DNA from: Mycetocola zhadangensis
GTDB lineage: Bacteria > Actinomycetota > Actinomycetes > Actinomycetales > Microbacteriaceae
DNA length: 64,000 bases
Assembly (NCBI RefSeq): GCF_003668565.1
Contig: NZ_RCWJ01000001.1
Span: 186,001-250,000, forward strand
Reading direction: 5' to 3'
Shown: positions 17,395 through 27,125 of the stretch, piece after piece
Numbering within the stretch: the first letter of the stretch is position 1
Layout: each line of letters opens with the position of its first letter
Notes under the pieces: model-generated
Told to the model about the DNA's origin: nothing
What the model saw: only the letters and a program-made list of their open reading frames with translations
Databases searched by the model: none
Program-made: the position numbers and the translations under genes

Positions 17395-17629
17395 TATGTG
17401 TTCCGTTTCGTCGGACTTTTGAGCGTGTTTTGTTCGCGACACTACTCGCCCGAAGCGTCATTCAGCAGCAACGTCGATGCGGTTTCCGTGTCTCGCTGCG
17501 TCATCGGTCAGCGTCGCTGGCGGGTTACAGGCGACGAGAGCGATGTGGCGGGTCCCTGATACCATTGCCGTGTCGCAACTGGCGTAAAGGTTTCCGGCTC
17601 GAACCAACTGACTTCGATCAGCGGGTTGA

Positions 17630-17697
17630 GGGTCGGGCTTGGATGGTCACCATCAGGGAGCGACTGACACGGATTCGGCCGAACGCCTGGGTCGATA
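17630..17697 (+). ncRNA. candidate ZTP (pfl) riboswitch upstream of glyA-folD
   Basis: The element has parts in the order expected of ZTP riboswitches: GGGTCG (17630-17635) that can pair with CGACT (17661-17665), a GATGG-TCA-CCATC hairpin (17642-17654), the conserved GGGAGCGAC just after it (17656-17664), a linker, and the highly conserved-looking CGCCTGGGTC (17684-17693). The downstream genes, glyA and folD, are classic ZTP targets in one-carbon metabolism. The 5' part between GGGTCG and the hairpin is shorter than the consensus I remember, so this is a strong but not certain call. The ribosome site follows about 30 bases later, which suits translational control. Confidence 0.6.
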
Positions 17698-17738
17698 CGG
17701 ATTACCTCTTCTGTCCGCCGCTGTCTTAAGGAGCCAGT

Positions 17739-19010
17739 TTGTCTTCCACGTTCAATGCGCCTCTCTCTGAGGTCGACCCCGAAATCGCCGCCGTCCTCGA
17801 CAACGAGCTCGGCCGCCAGCGTAACTACCTCGAGATGATCGCGAGCGAGAACTTCGTGCCGGTCTCCGTTCTGCAGTCCCAGGGCAGCGTTCTCACCAAT
17901 AAGTACGCCGAGGGTTACCCGGGACGCCGCTACTACGGCGGCTGCGAGTATGTTGACGTCGCCGAGTCACTCGCCATCGAGCGTGCCAAGAGCCTGTTCG
18001 GTGCTGAGTTCGCCAATGTCCAGCCGCACTCAGGTGCGAGCGCCAACGCCGCAGTGCTCTCTGCGATCGCGACACCCGGTGACACGATCCTCGGCCTCGA
18101 GCTCGCCCACGGTGGACACCTCACCCACGGCATGAAGCTCAACTTCTCCGGCAAGCTTTACAACGCCGTGTCCTACGGCGTGGACCCCGAGACCTTCTTG
18201 GTCGACATGAACGTCGTTCGTGACAAGGCGCTCGAGCACAAGCCGCAGGTCATCATCGCCGGCTGGTCTGCGTACCCGCGCCAGCTCGACTTCGCAGCCT
18301 TCCGTGCCATCGCGGATGAGGTCGGCGCGAAGCTCTGGGTCGACATGGCTCACTTCGCCGGACTCGTCGCCGCCGGACTGCACCCGTCACCGGTGCCATT
18401 CGCCGACGTCGTGTCGTCGACCGTGCACAAGACGCTCGCTGGCCCGCGCTCTGGCTTCATCCTCAGCCGCGACATGCAGCTCGCCAAGAAGCTCAACTCG
18501 AACGTCTTCCCCGGCCAGCAGGGCGGACCGCTCATGCACGTCATCGCCGCAAAGGCCACCGCGTTCCTCCTCGCGGCACAGCCCGAATTCAAGGACCGCC
18601 AGGAACGCACCCTCCGTGGAGCACACATCCTCGCCGAGCGCCTCACCGCCGACGACTCCCGCGCCGCTGGCGTCGACGTACTCACCGGTGGCACCGACGT
18701 TCACCTCGTGCTCGCAGACCTCCGCAACTCCGAGATCAACGGCCAGCAGGCCGAAGACGCTCTGCACGAGGTCGGAATCACGGTGAACCGCAACTCGGTA
18801 CCGTTCGACCCTCGCCCACCGATGGTCACCTCCGGCCTGCGTATCGGCACCCCGGCGCTCGCGACGCGTGGCTTCGGCGACGCCGAGTTCACCGAGGTTG
18901 CCGACGTCATCGCCACGGCTCTTCAGCCTGGAGCCGACATTGAGGCTCTTCGGACCCGCGTCGCGACGCTGACCGAGGCGTTCCCGCTGTACCCGGGCCT
19001 CACCCAGTAA
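17739..19010 (+). CDS. glyA: serine hydroxymethyltransferase
   Basis: PLP enzyme that converts serine and tetrahydrofolate to glycine and 5,10-methylene-tetrahydrofolate. The 423 residues carry [33 protein letters not shown]-type N-terminal motifs near 33-70, [10 protein letters not shown] near 93, [15 protein letters not shown] near 203 and the PLP-binding [16 protein letters not shown] near 226 with the Lys at about 230. The start is a TTG at 17739, chosen because AAGGAG lies five bases upstream and [13 protein letters not shown] fits the family N-terminus. It is cotranscribed with folD (one-base overlap) and probably controlled by the upstream ZTP-type element. Confidence 0.96.
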   Translation: MSSTFNAPLSEVDPEIAAVLDNELGRQRNYLEMIASENFVPVSVLQSQGSVLTNKYAEGYPGRRYYGGCEYVDVAESLAIERAKSLFGAEFANVQPHSGASANAAVLSAIATPGDTILGLELAHGGHLTHGMKLNFSGKLYNAVSYGVDPETFLVDMNVVRDKALEHKPQVIIAGWSAYPRQLDFAAFRAIADEVGAKLWVDMAHFAGLVAAGLHPSPVPFADVVSSTVHKTLAGPRSGFILSRDMQLAKKLNSNVFPGQQGGPLMHVIAAKATAFLLAAQPEFKDRQERTLRGAHILAERLTADDSRAAGVDVLTGGTDVHLVLADLRNSEINGQQAEDALHEVGITVNRNSVPFDPRPPMVTSGLRIGTPALATRGFGDAEFTEVADVIATALQPGADIEALRTRVATLTEAFPLYPGLTQ

Positions 19011-19891
19011 TGACGGCGCAGATCCTCGACGGCAAGGCCGTCTCGTCGACCATCAAGGCTGAGCTCAAGGAGCGCGTCACCGCCCTCCGTGAGCGAGGCA
19101 TCGTGCCGGGACTTGGCACCGTTCTCGTCGGATCCGACCCCGGTTCGCAGTGGTACGTTGCTGGCAAACACCGCGACTGCGCGGAGGTCGGTATCGAGTC
19201 GATTCGTCGCGACCTGCCCGAATCGATCACCCAGGAAGAGCTTGAGGCCGTGCTCGACGAACTCAACGCAGACCCGGCCTGCACCGGTTACATCGTGCAG
19301 CTGCCGTTGCCCGCCCACCTGGACACCGACGCGATTCTCGAGCGGGTCGACCCGGAAAAGGACGCTGACGGATTGCACCCGACGAACCTCGGTCGCCTCG
19401 TCCTCAATGTGAACCGGCCGATCTCGACCCCGCTTCCGTGCACCCCGCGCGGCGCGATCGAGCTCATGCAGCGGCACGGTATCGAACTGGCAGGCAAGCA
19501 CGTGGTTGTTGTCGGGCGAGGTGTCACCGTCGGTCGCGCCATCGGCCCGCTGCTCACCCGTCGCGAGTTCAACGCGACAGTGACGCTCACGCACACCGGA
19601 ACCGTCGGTCTTGACGATCTGCTTCGCACCGCTGACGTGATCGTCGCGGCCGCGGGTGTTCCCGGAATCGTGAAGGCCTCGGCCGTGAAGCCCGGCGCCA
19701 TCGTCCTCGACGTTGGTGTGAGCCGAGAGACCGACCCGGAGACAGGCAAGAGCCGTGTCGTCGGGGATGTCGATCCGGCCGCTGCCGATGTTGCGTCGTG
19801 GATCTCACCGAACCCGGGTGGAATCGGGCCGATGACGCGGGTGCAGCTGCTCACGAACGTCGTCGACACCGCGGAGCGCCTCAACCCGTAG
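19010..19891 (+). CDS. folD: bifunctional methylene-THF dehydrogenase/methenyl-THF cyclohydrolase
   Basis: FolD interconverts 5,10-methylene-, methenyl- and 10-formyl-tetrahydrofolate using NADP. The 293 residues include [21 protein letters not shown] near 37-57 (the family has a catalytic Lys here, in YV..K), [12 protein letters not shown] near 96, the [11 protein letters not shown] phrase near 143, and the cofactor-binding [18 protein letters not shown] near 164. The start codon overlaps the glyA stop by one base. Together the pair supplies one-carbon units for purine, thymidylate and methionine synthesis, which explains a shared ZTP-sensing leader. Confidence 0.96.
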   Translation: MTAQILDGKAVSSTIKAELKERVTALRERGIVPGLGTVLVGSDPGSQWYVAGKHRDCAEVGIESIRRDLPESITQEELEAVLDELNADPACTGYIVQLPLPAHLDTDAILERVDPEKDADGLHPTNLGRLVLNVNRPISTPLPCTPRGAIELMQRHGIELAGKHVVVVGRGVTVGRAIGPLLTRREFNATVTLTHTGTVGLDDLLRTADVIVAAAGVPGIVKASAVKPGAIVLDVGVSRETDPETGKSRVVGDVDPAAADVASWISPNPGGIGPMTRVQLLTNVVDTAERLNP

Positions 19892-19973
19892 CGCCGCGCA
19901 GGCCTCAGCCCGGATCGTCGCACGGGCTTGTTCTCGATGTCGGCGTCCAGGCGTGTGTTCGGCAGCGATTCGT

Positions 19974-20014
19974 CCGATAGGGCTGTTCAGAGTGAATCTG
20001 AACAGCCCTATCGG
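19974..20014 (+). terminator. perfect 17-bp stem after folD
   Basis: CCGATAGGGCTGTTCAG and its exact reverse complement flank a seven-base loop, 82 bases after the folD stop. The stem is long and perfect but is followed by CCGACTCAATTT, not a T-run, so it is at best a U-poor actinobacterial terminator. A protein-binding palindrome is the alternative. Confidence 0.5.
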
Positions 20015-20078
20015 CCGACTCAATTTCGCGAACGACCCTTTGAGCCCAATCGATTGGCCGAACGTCCCTGGGCGCGAT

Positions 20079-20134
20079 CGACTCCCGGAGCGGATCTCAG
20101 CGCGACCGATGCCCGGAGCGATTCTCAGCGCGAC
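20079..20134 (+). repeat. two 28-bp imperfect tandem repeats
   Basis: Two adjacent 28-base units (20079-20106 and 20107-20134) share CCCGGAGCG...TCTCAGCGCGAC with a few differences. They fill the gap between folD and the YbaK-type gene, just upstream of that gene's start. No function is evident. Confidence 0.7.
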
Positions 20135-20171
20135 CGATCAAACCGCGAACCCTTTCGCTAGGATCTCGGGC

Positions 20172-20663
20172 ATGACGGAGAATCCTGCCGGCCACCCCGC
20201 GGTCGACCAAGTGCTCGGGAAACTTCGCGCCGGCGGAGCTGGTGGCGACGTTCGCTGGTTCGACGACGCCACCCCGACCGCCGTTCACGCCGCTGAGGCG
20301 CTCGGTGTCGACGTCGGCGCGATCGCGAACTCGCTCATCTTCACCCTCGACGGTGAACCCGTTCTCGTACTGACCTCCGGCGCTCACCGCGTGGACACAG
20401 CGTGGCTCGGCGAGCAGCTGGGAGGAAAACTGAAACGGGCTGATGCCGCAACTGTGCGGTCGGCAACCGGGCAGGTCATCGGCGGAGTCGCCCCTGTCGG
20501 TCACCCGCAGCCCGTGCGAACCTTCGTCGACACCGCGCTCGGACAGTACCCGGAGGTGTGGGCCGCGGCCGGGCACCCGAACACCGTGTTCCCAACGTCG
20601 TTCGAGGAACTTGTGCGCCTCACGGGTGGCACGCCAACCGCCGTCGAACCGACCGAGGGTTGA
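20172..20663 (+). CDS. YbaK/EbsC-family aminoacyl-tRNA deacylase
   Basis: A 163-residue protein of the YbaK/ProX superfamily, whose members hydrolyse mischarged tRNA such as Cys-tRNA(Pro). Motifs are TAVHAAEALGVDVGAIANSLIF near 36-57 (with the family's conserved Ala-x-x-Leu-Gly and Lys-Ser/Asn-Leu-Ile region), LVLTSGAHRVDTAWLGEQLG near 65, RADAATVRSATGQVIGGVAPVGHP near 88 and the terminal NTVFPTSFEELVRLTGG. The ATG at 20172 follows a run of non-coding repeats; upstream in-frame starts give unlikely sequence. The position where YbaK has Lys is Asn here (IANSLIF), as in several actinobacterial relatives, so tRNA specificity is open. Confidence 0.85.
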   Translation: MTENPAGHPAVDQVLGKLRAGGAGGDVRWFDDATPTAVHAAEALGVDVGAIANSLIFTLDGEPVLVLTSGAHRVDTAWLGEQLGGKLKRADAATVRSATGQVIGGVAPVGHPQPVRTFVDTALGQYPEVWAAAGHPNTVFPTSFEELVRLTGGTPTAVEPTEG

Positions 20664-20670
20664 ACGGCAA

Positions 20671-20705
20671 ACGGGCCAGCCGTTACACGGTAACGTCTGG
20701 CCCGT
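20671..20705. terminator. bidirectional hairpin between ybaK-like gene and galK
   Basis: ACGGGCCAG-C-CGTTAC and GTAACG-T-CTGGCCCGT pair around a three-base loop, giving a 16-position stem with one internal mismatch. It lies between two convergent genes and probably ends both transcripts. No clear T-run is present. Confidence 0.75.
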
Positions 20706-20726
20706 CTGGCCTGTCTTGTACGACTC

Positions 20727-21895
<1,169 letters not shown>

Positions 21896-21899
<4 letters not shown>

Positions 21900-23017
21900 A
21901 CGGGGGTCTCCTTGTCGGCGAGAGCGATCGCCTCACGTACTCGTTGTGCTGTCTGCTCCGGCGGAATGTCGCCGATCCAGGCTCCCATGGCCGCTTCAGA
22001 ACCGGCAAGGTACTTGAGCTTGTCTGACGCCCGGCGAGGCGAGGTCAGCTGCAACATCAGGCGGATGTCATCGCGCCCGACGTTCACCGGCGCCTGGTGC
22101 CACGCGGCAATGTAGGGCGTCTGCGTGTCGTACAGCCGATCGACTCCGCGCAGCAGGCGCAGGTAGAGCACCGCGAGCTCGTCCCGCTCCTCGTCGGTGG
22201 TGCCGGCAAAGTCCGGCACGTGGCGGTGCGGAAGCATGTGCACCTCGACAGGCCAGCGCGCCGCGAATGGCACGAACGCCGTCCAATGCTCACCCTGAAG
22301 AACGACACGGTCACCGGCCTGTTCGCTTGCGAGAATGTCAGCGAACAGGTTCGGACCGTAATTCTCGACGGATGCCATCAGCCGCTGCGTGCGCGGGGTC
22401 ACGTATGGGTACGAGTAGATCTGTCCGTGCGGGTGACGCAGTGTCACACCGATCTCGATTCCCCTGTTCTCAAACGGGAACACCTGCTCGATGCCGGGCA
22501 TCGCACTGAGCGCCGCCGTGCGTGATGCCCACGCTTCAATCACTGTGCGCGCACGCGAGCGGGTGAGCGATCCGAAGGATCCCTCGTGCTCGGGGCTGAA
22601 GCAGACGACCTCACACCGCCCGACAGAGGTGCGGGTGCGTCCGATACCGATCTCGGTCAGGTCGTCGAGCCCACGCGGAGCGTTCTCGTCTTCAAGCAGC
22701 GGGCCGAACGACGGCGACCGGTTTTCGAAGACGGCGACGTCATAGTTGCTCGGCACCTCTGACGGGTTGGTCTCCGTCTGAGGCGCGAGCGGGTCGAGGT
22801 GAGCCGGCGGCAGGAAAACCCGGCTCTGGCGTGCGGCCGCGATCGAGATCCACTCCCCGGTGAGCGGGTCCTGGCGCATGCTTGCCGTTGCCGGTCGGTC
22901 GGGCAGGTCCCGCGCATCCGCCGACCGCTCGGGCCCGAGCGTCGAGTCAGCGTCGTCGAAGTAGATGATTTCGCGCCCGTCCGCGAGGACGTGGGACTGC
23001 GAGGTGATGGAGTTCAT
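21896..23017 (-). CDS. galT: galactose-1-phosphate uridylyltransferase
   Basis: GalT transfers UMP from UDP-glucose to galactose 1-phosphate. The 373-residue protein has the active-site HPHGQ inside TLRHPHGQIYSYPYVTPR near residue 177, the FENRSPSFGP phrase near 86, RCEVVCFSPEHEGSFGSL near 116, and the late AAWHQAPV segment near 309. I start at the ATG at 23017 (MNSITSQSHVL), which has GGAAGG ten bases upstream; the frame is open further upstream but that part lies over the promoter. It is the first gene of galT-galK and diverges from a DeoR-type regulator. Confidence 0.95.
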
Positions 23018-23058
23018 AGGTGTGCCTTCCGCATGCCCGACTTTCACAAGTGCAAGTA

Positions 23059-23087
23059 ATTCTAGGCTTCGCTTGATGTATTGACAA
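23059..23087 (-). promoter_or_regulatory. galT promoter with adjacent DeoR-type operator candidate
   Basis: On the minus strand TTGTCA (23087-23082) and TAGAAT (23064-23059) are separated by exactly 17 bases, close to the sigma-70-type consensus. Immediately upstream of the -35, GTTTCGTTTTC resembles TTTCGTTT-like half-sites known from DeoR-family regulators. The same DNA reads TTGACA on the plus strand and may also serve the divergent regulator gene. Confidence 0.55.
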
Positions 23088-23115
23088 GAAAACGAAACTA
23101 ACTGAAGATGAGCGC

Positions 23116-23931
23116 ATGGGTGATTCGAGTGCGGGCAGCGGCGCAAAGGGTGACACCGTTCCGGCCGTTGTACGGCGCGAACGAATGGCCGACCTCATCG
23201 CGTCCCGCGGATTCCTCCGAGTCTCCGACCTGAGCGAGACGTTCGGTGTCAGCGAAGTCACCGTCCGCAGTGACCTCGCCGCCCTTGATGACGGCCACGC
23301 GATCCGCCGGGTGCACGGAGGCGCTGTGCCACGCGGCCAGCGCGTTCGCGAAGCCAGTTTCGAAAAATCGCTCGAGGCATCCGCTCTCGCGAAGCGAAAT
23401 ATCGGCACCAACGCCGCCGTCCTCGTCAGCAGCGGACAGAGCATTCTTCTCGACGTTGGTACGACCGCGCTCGCCGTCGCCCAGGCGCTCGCCGCCCGCG
23501 AGGACCTCGAGGACCTCGTCATCATCACCAACGGGCTCAACATCGCGCTCGAGCTCGAAGCGCAGATTCCCCGGTTCACGGTCATCGTTACCGGGGGAGC
23601 GCTTCGGCCGCTCCAGCACTCCCTCGTGCACCCGCTCGCCCGAACCGTTCTCGACCAGGTGCACGCCGACATCGCGTTCATCGGCTGCAACGGTGTCGAC
23701 CCGGTCGCCGGTGTGACCAACGTCAACCTGCCCGAGGCCGAGGTCAAGCAACTGATGGTGTCTTCAGCGGACCGCGTCGTCGTTGTGGCCGACGCGTCGA
23801 AACTCGGCCAGGTCAGCCTCGGCGCTGTCGCTCCGATCGGCGCCGTGGACGTCCTTATTACCAGTGACGGTGCGGATGCCTCGGTGCTGGCCGATCTTGC
23901 GGCCGCCGGCGTCGAGGTGGTCACCGCGTGA
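23116..23931 (+). CDS. DeoR-family transcriptional regulator, probably of galTK/galM
   Basis: A 271-residue DeoR-type regulator with an N-terminal winged helix-turn-helix (RRERMADLIASRGFLRVSDLSETFGVSEVTVRSDLAAL, residues 20-56) and RRVHGGAVPRG, followed by the sugar-phosphate-sensing domain (LLDVGTTALAVAQAL, ITNGLNIALEL, FIGCNGVDPVAGVTN, VVVADASKLGQ). It diverges from galTK and is followed 58 bases later by the epimerase gene in the same direction. The natural reading is local control of galactose use. It is a paralogue, not a copy, of the DeoR protein at 11077. There may be an alternative downstream start, as the first 15 residues are poorly conserved in style. Confidence 0.85.
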   Translation: MGDSSAGSGAKGDTVPAVVRRERMADLIASRGFLRVSDLSETFGVSEVTVRSDLAALDDGHAIRRVHGGAVPRGQRVREASFEKSLEASALAKRNIGTNAAVLVSSGQSILLDVGTTALAVAQALAAREDLEDLVIITNGLNIALELEAQIPRFTVIVTGGALRPLQHSLVHPLARTVLDQVHADIAFIGCNGVDPVAGVTNVNLPEAEVKQLMVSSADRVVVVADASKLGQVSLGAVAPIGAVDVLITSDGADASVLADLAAAGVEVVTA

Positions 23932-23989
23932 CGCCTCCCGGGCCGAACGCTACGCTTTTCTGCACACCACAACGAGGAGCGTGAAACGC

Positions 23990-24922
23990 ATGACCGCAGT
24001 CACCGGTGAACAGTTCGACCTGAGCCTGGAAACCTCATCGGGCGGGATCGTCGAGGCCACGATCACACAGGTGGCCGCAGGCATCCGTCGACTGAGCGTT
24101 CACGGAATCGACATCGTTCCGCCATACGACGCGAATGTGCAACGCCCGTACGGCAGCGGAATGGTGCTCGTGCCCTGGCCGAACCGGATTCGCGACGGCA
24201 AGTGGATGCTGAACGGGCAGGAGCAACAGCTCGCTCTCACCGAGCCCAAGAAGAACAACGCGTCCCATGGCCTGCTGCGTTTCGCCCCGTACTCCGTTGC
24301 GGCCCGCACCGAATCGACGCTCAAGCTTGAGGCCCGCGTTTTCCCGCAGTCGGGGTATCCGTTCCTGCTCGACACGGCGGTCACCTATCGGCTCGTTGAT
24401 GCCGGTGTCGAGGTCACCCACTCGATTACCAACCTGTCGGATGCCTCCGCGCCGGTTGCGATCGGAGCCCACCCGTACTTCACCATCGGCGACGTCGAGC
24501 CCGAGGACCTGACCGTCACGGTTCACGTCACGACGCGCATCGAGATTGATGATCGGTCACTGCCGACCGGCGAGAAGACCCCGATCGAGCAGACCCCCTT
24601 TGACCTGCGGAAGGGCGTTCGCCTCGGCGACCTCGACATCGACGCTGGTTTCAGTGGTGCCCGGATCGTCGACGGCGTGTCGGAGCACTTCGTGACCGCG
24701 CCGGATGGTCGCTCGGTCACGGTGTGGGGTGACGAGAATTTTCGGTACTGGCAGGTGTTCACGAACGAGGTCTACCCCGGCCAGTCCAAGGTCGTTGCCA
24801 TCGAACCGATGACGGCGCCCGCCGATGCCTTCAACTCGGGTCAGGATCTGCGCTGGCTCAAGCCGGGTGAAACCTGGGAAGCAAGCTGGGGTGTGCGCGC
24901 CGACGGATTCGCGCCGGTCTAG
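23990..24922 (+). CDS. galM: aldose 1-epimerase (galactose mutarotase)
   Basis: Interconverts alpha and beta anomers of aldohexoses, feeding alpha-galactose to galactokinase. The 310-residue protein has the RPYGSGMVLVPWPNRIRDGKW segment near residue 47, NNASHGLLRFAPY near 86 with the conserved His, VAIGAHPYFTIGD near 158 with the second catalytic His, and the terminal VVAIEPMTAPADAFNSG with the catalytic Glu near 269. The ATG at 23990 has GAGGAGC twelve bases upstream; the frame is open earlier but that sequence overlaps the DeoR gene. It forms the mutarotase part of the gal locus. Confidence 0.9.
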   Translation: MTAVTGEQFDLSLETSSGGIVEATITQVAAGIRRLSVHGIDIVPPYDANVQRPYGSGMVLVPWPNRIRDGKWMLNGQEQQLALTEPKKNNASHGLLRFAPYSVAARTESTLKLEARVFPQSGYPFLLDTAVTYRLVDAGVEVTHSITNLSDASAPVAIGAHPYFTIGDVEPEDLTVTVHVTTRIEIDDRSLPTGEKTPIEQTPFDLRKGVRLGDLDIDAGFSGARIVDGVSEHFVTAPDGRSVTVWGDENFRYWQVFTNEVYPGQSKVVAIEPMTAPADAFNSGQDLRWLKPGETWEASWGVRADGFAPV

Positions 24923-24951
24923 CTCGCGCGCGGTCGACCGTTCCGGTTTTG

Positions 24952-25034
24952 CCTCGTCGCGTTCGCACGTTGCCGCCTTTTACCTCGTCGCGTTCGCACG
25001 TTGCGCCTTACCTCGTCGCGTTCGACGCGCTTCG
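24952..25034 (+). repeat. degenerate tandem repeats in the galM downstream gap
   Basis: CCTCGTCGCGTTCGCACGTTGC occurs exactly at 24952-24973 and 24983-25004, and a third, diverged copy begins at 25011, giving a period of 28-31 bases. The rest of the 24923-25136 gap holds only short GACCGA-rich repeats. I see no gene in it. Confidence 0.8.
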
Positions 25035-25136
25035 TTGCTCGGTCGAAGATGGCTGGACTTTTCGCGAAACTTCGACCGTCATCGACCGAGCAAGCATTGG
25101 GTCGACCGTTTCCGACCGAGCCGGGTCTCGCGCGAC

Positions 25137-26300
25137 CTAGCTGGCCGCTCCAAGCCGCCAGAGTGAGGTGACCTCGGCCGCGCGGGCCGCGTGCAGCGGG
25201 TCCCTCGTGTCCGTGGCCCGAGAGTGCGTCGGCCGAGTGTCCATCCGCGCAATCACAACGAGGCCAGCGTCGTCGATGGCATCGAGGAGCTCTCCGCGTG
25301 AGCGCAGGCCGAGTCGTTCGGCGATGTCCGATATTACTAGCCATCCCTCGCCACCCGGTGCCAGGTGGTCGGCGAGACCGGACAAGAACCCCGCGAGCAT
25401 CCGCCCGCCCTCGTCATAGACGGCGTAATCCGTTGCGACCTTTGGGGTGGCCGGAATCCACGGCGGGTTGCAAACGACAATGTCGGCGCGCCCGTCCGGA
25501 AACAGGTCGGTTCGCTCGACGGTCACGGCGCCCGCGAAGCCGAGTCGATCCAGGTTCTCCGTCGCGCAGGCCAGAGCGCGCGGATCCTGGTCGGTGGCAA
25601 CAATCGAACGGATGCCACGGTGGGCGAGAAGCGCGGACAGAACGCCGGTCCCTGTCCCGATATCGAAGGCGGTGTCGGCGCCAGCCGGAAGCGGAGCGGT
25701 CGCCACCAGATCGAGGTACTCGCCGCGGACCGGCGAAAACACACCGTAGTGCGGGTGGATCTTCGCCCCGAGCGCTGGAACGTCGACCCCGCGGGCACGC
25801 CATTCCTCTGCGCCGATGATGCCGAGCAGTTCACGGAGGGAAACGACGGATGCTTCGGCGGACGTACCCCAGGCATGTGCGGTCGCGAGCCGGACGTTCG
25901 GGGAGCGGCGCAACGGGATAGTGCCGTCCGCCGAAATCGGCACCAGCAGCATCCCGAGGAAAGTCGACCGGCGCAGCGCTTCGTTCCGGGAGCGAGCAAA
26001 CGCAGCGGTGATGTCGTCGTTTCTCGGCCGCGCAGACGGGCCCAGGCGTTTGCCCATGGCGGCAAGGAGTTGTTTCGCGTTGTGGAAGTCGCCGGTCCAC
26101 ATGATGGCCGTTCTCTCGGACGCCAGGCGCAGTGCTGTCTCGGCGGTCATCGACTCGTCACCGGTCACCACCGATGTCGGCGCGGGCCAACCGCTTTCTG
26201 AGCGCCACACATCGGATCGGGGAGTGTCTTCATCGGTCCACACGACCCGTGCGAGGTCGACGGCCGTCGTGCCGGGGCTGTCGTTCGTCGGGTCGGGCAT
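25137..26300 (-). CDS. class I SAM-dependent methyltransferase (HemK/RlmG-like)
   Basis: A 387-residue protein with an N-terminal region of about 170 residues unique to this type and a C-terminal Rossmann methyltransferase domain. Motif I is AFDIGTGTGVLSALLAHRG near residue 207, the acidic loop is VATDQDPRAL near 230, and the NPPWIPATP motif near 271 is that of enzymes modifying planar nitrogens, such as Gln, adenine or guanine. That combination resembles HemK/PrmC and RlmG/RsmC-type rRNA methyltransferases. The N-terminal part could be the substrate-recognition domain. The substrate is not identifiable. It is transcribed with the kinase at 26342, with a 41-base gap. Confidence 0.8.
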   Translation of the reverse strand: MPDPTNDSPGTTAVDLARVVWTDEDTPRSDVWRSESGWPAPTSVVTGDESMTAETALRLASERTAIMWTGDFHNAKQLLAAMGKRLGPSARPRNDDITAAFARSRNEALRRSTFLGMLLVPISADGTIPLRRSPNVRLATAHAWGTSAEASVVSLRELLGIIGAEEWRARGVDVPALGAKIHPHYGVFSPVRGEYLDLVATAPLPAGADTAFDIGTGTGVLSALLAHRGIRSIVATDQDPRALACATENLDRLGFAGAVTVERTDLFPDGRADIVVCNPPWIPATPKVATDYAVYDEGGRMLAGFLSGLADHLAPGGEGWLVISDIAERLGLRSRGELLDAIDDAGLVVIARMDTRPTHSRATDTRDPLHAARAAEVTSLWRLGAAS

Positions 26301-26341
26301 GGTTCTCGTTTCGCAAAACTCCGTCGGGTGGGGATCGCCGT

Positions 26342-26941
26342 TCAGTATGACAGGGACAGTTCTGGGAGCTCGGGCGTGACAAAGAACCGGGCCTCTGATC
26401 TGGGCCGGTAGTACTTATCAAACGCGCGCTCGTTGGGAATCCACACATCGTCCCAGAGCGAGTCGTGATTCCTGCCGAGGGACCGATCTCGACGTTTACC
26501 GCGCTCGGCCGCGATGTCCAACTCAACATCGACCCACACCGTGAGGTCGAGAGCGGGCAGGGTGTCCGGGTGAAACAGTCCAATTGCATCAACGACCAGC
26601 ACGTTGGCCTGAGGGAGCGGCTCAAGATCGCCGAGTTCGCGGCGAGCCCAGTCATATCGGCGAAACTGCGTCGCCTGCGAGGATCTGAAGGGTTTGAGGA
26701 CATCGCGGGCGAGTCGCTCGCGATCGACACCGTCCCAGTCGTTGGAGCGGACATGCGATCGGGCCGGATCGAGAAAGTCGTCGCCCCGCATGCGGATGCT
26801 GCCGGGCAGATCGTTGAGGAGCTGCCGAGTAATCGTCGACTTGCCCGAACCGCAGTATCCCGAGATGCCGACGGTGATCGGGCGATCGAGCTGGAGCGAG
26901 CACTCGCTAATGCTCAACCGGAGATCATGAGTCGTCATCAT
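26342..26941 (-). CDS. P-loop kinase, uridine kinase-like
   Basis: A 199-residue nucleoside- or small-molecule-kinase-like protein. The Walker A motif GISGYCGSGKSTITRQLL lies near residues 25-42, followed by RMRGDDFLDPARSHVRSNDWDGVDRERL near 50-77, which corresponds to the substrate-binding DDFY/DHP region of uridine kinases, and VLVVDAIGLFHPDT near 112 for Walker B. An EERGKRRDRSLGR-like lid near 149 (AERGKRRDRSLGR) follows. The substrate may be uridine, pantothenate or another small molecule. ATGATG at 26941 offers two adjacent starts. Confidence 0.75.
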   Translation of the reverse strand: MMTTHDLRLSISECSLQLDRPITVGISGYCGSGKSTITRQLLNDLPGSIRMRGDDFLDPARSHVRSNDWDGVDRERLARDVLKPFRSSQATQFRRYDWARRELGDLEPLPQANVLVVDAIGLFHPDTLPALDLTVWVDVELDIAAERGKRRDRSLGRNHDSLWDDVWIPNERAFDKYYRPRSEARFFVTPELPELSLSY

Positions 26942-27090
26942 CCGTTAACACTAGGTGGCCGTGACACTCTCAGGGGCTTGACGTCCTTTTGCTTGCGGCG
27001 TGCTGAGCGAACCATATTCGTGCACATTTGTGACGCAATGCGTGCGGTGCGAGCTAAGAATTTCCGACTCTCCCGGGGTGCTTCTCCCGA

Positions 27091-27122
27091 TTGACTTTAT
27101 CGAAGATGTGTTCGACTATTAA
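27091..27122 (+). promoter_or_regulatory. LexA/SOS box and promoter of the mutasome operon
   Basis: TCGAAGATGTGTTCGA at 27100-27115 has perfect TCGAA/TTCGA arms and matches the actinobacterial LexA consensus TCGAAC-N4-GTTCGA at all but one position. It is overlapped by a TTGACT (27091) and GACTAT/TATTAA (27114-27122) promoter-like pair. A bound repressor would block this promoter. The operator ends only ten bases before the imuA' ATG, so transcription may begin at or next to the start codon. Confidence 0.85.
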
Positions 27123-27125
27123 CCC

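Noticed and set aside
22947-23972. A 341-residue minus-strand open frame across the DeoR gene.
   Set aside because: It lacks any domain and runs antisense to a well-formed DeoR protein; its end lies in the galT coding region.
24952-25034. CRISPR-like array.
   Set aside because: Only two exact repeats and one degraded, with no unique spacers of uniform length and no cas genes in the window.
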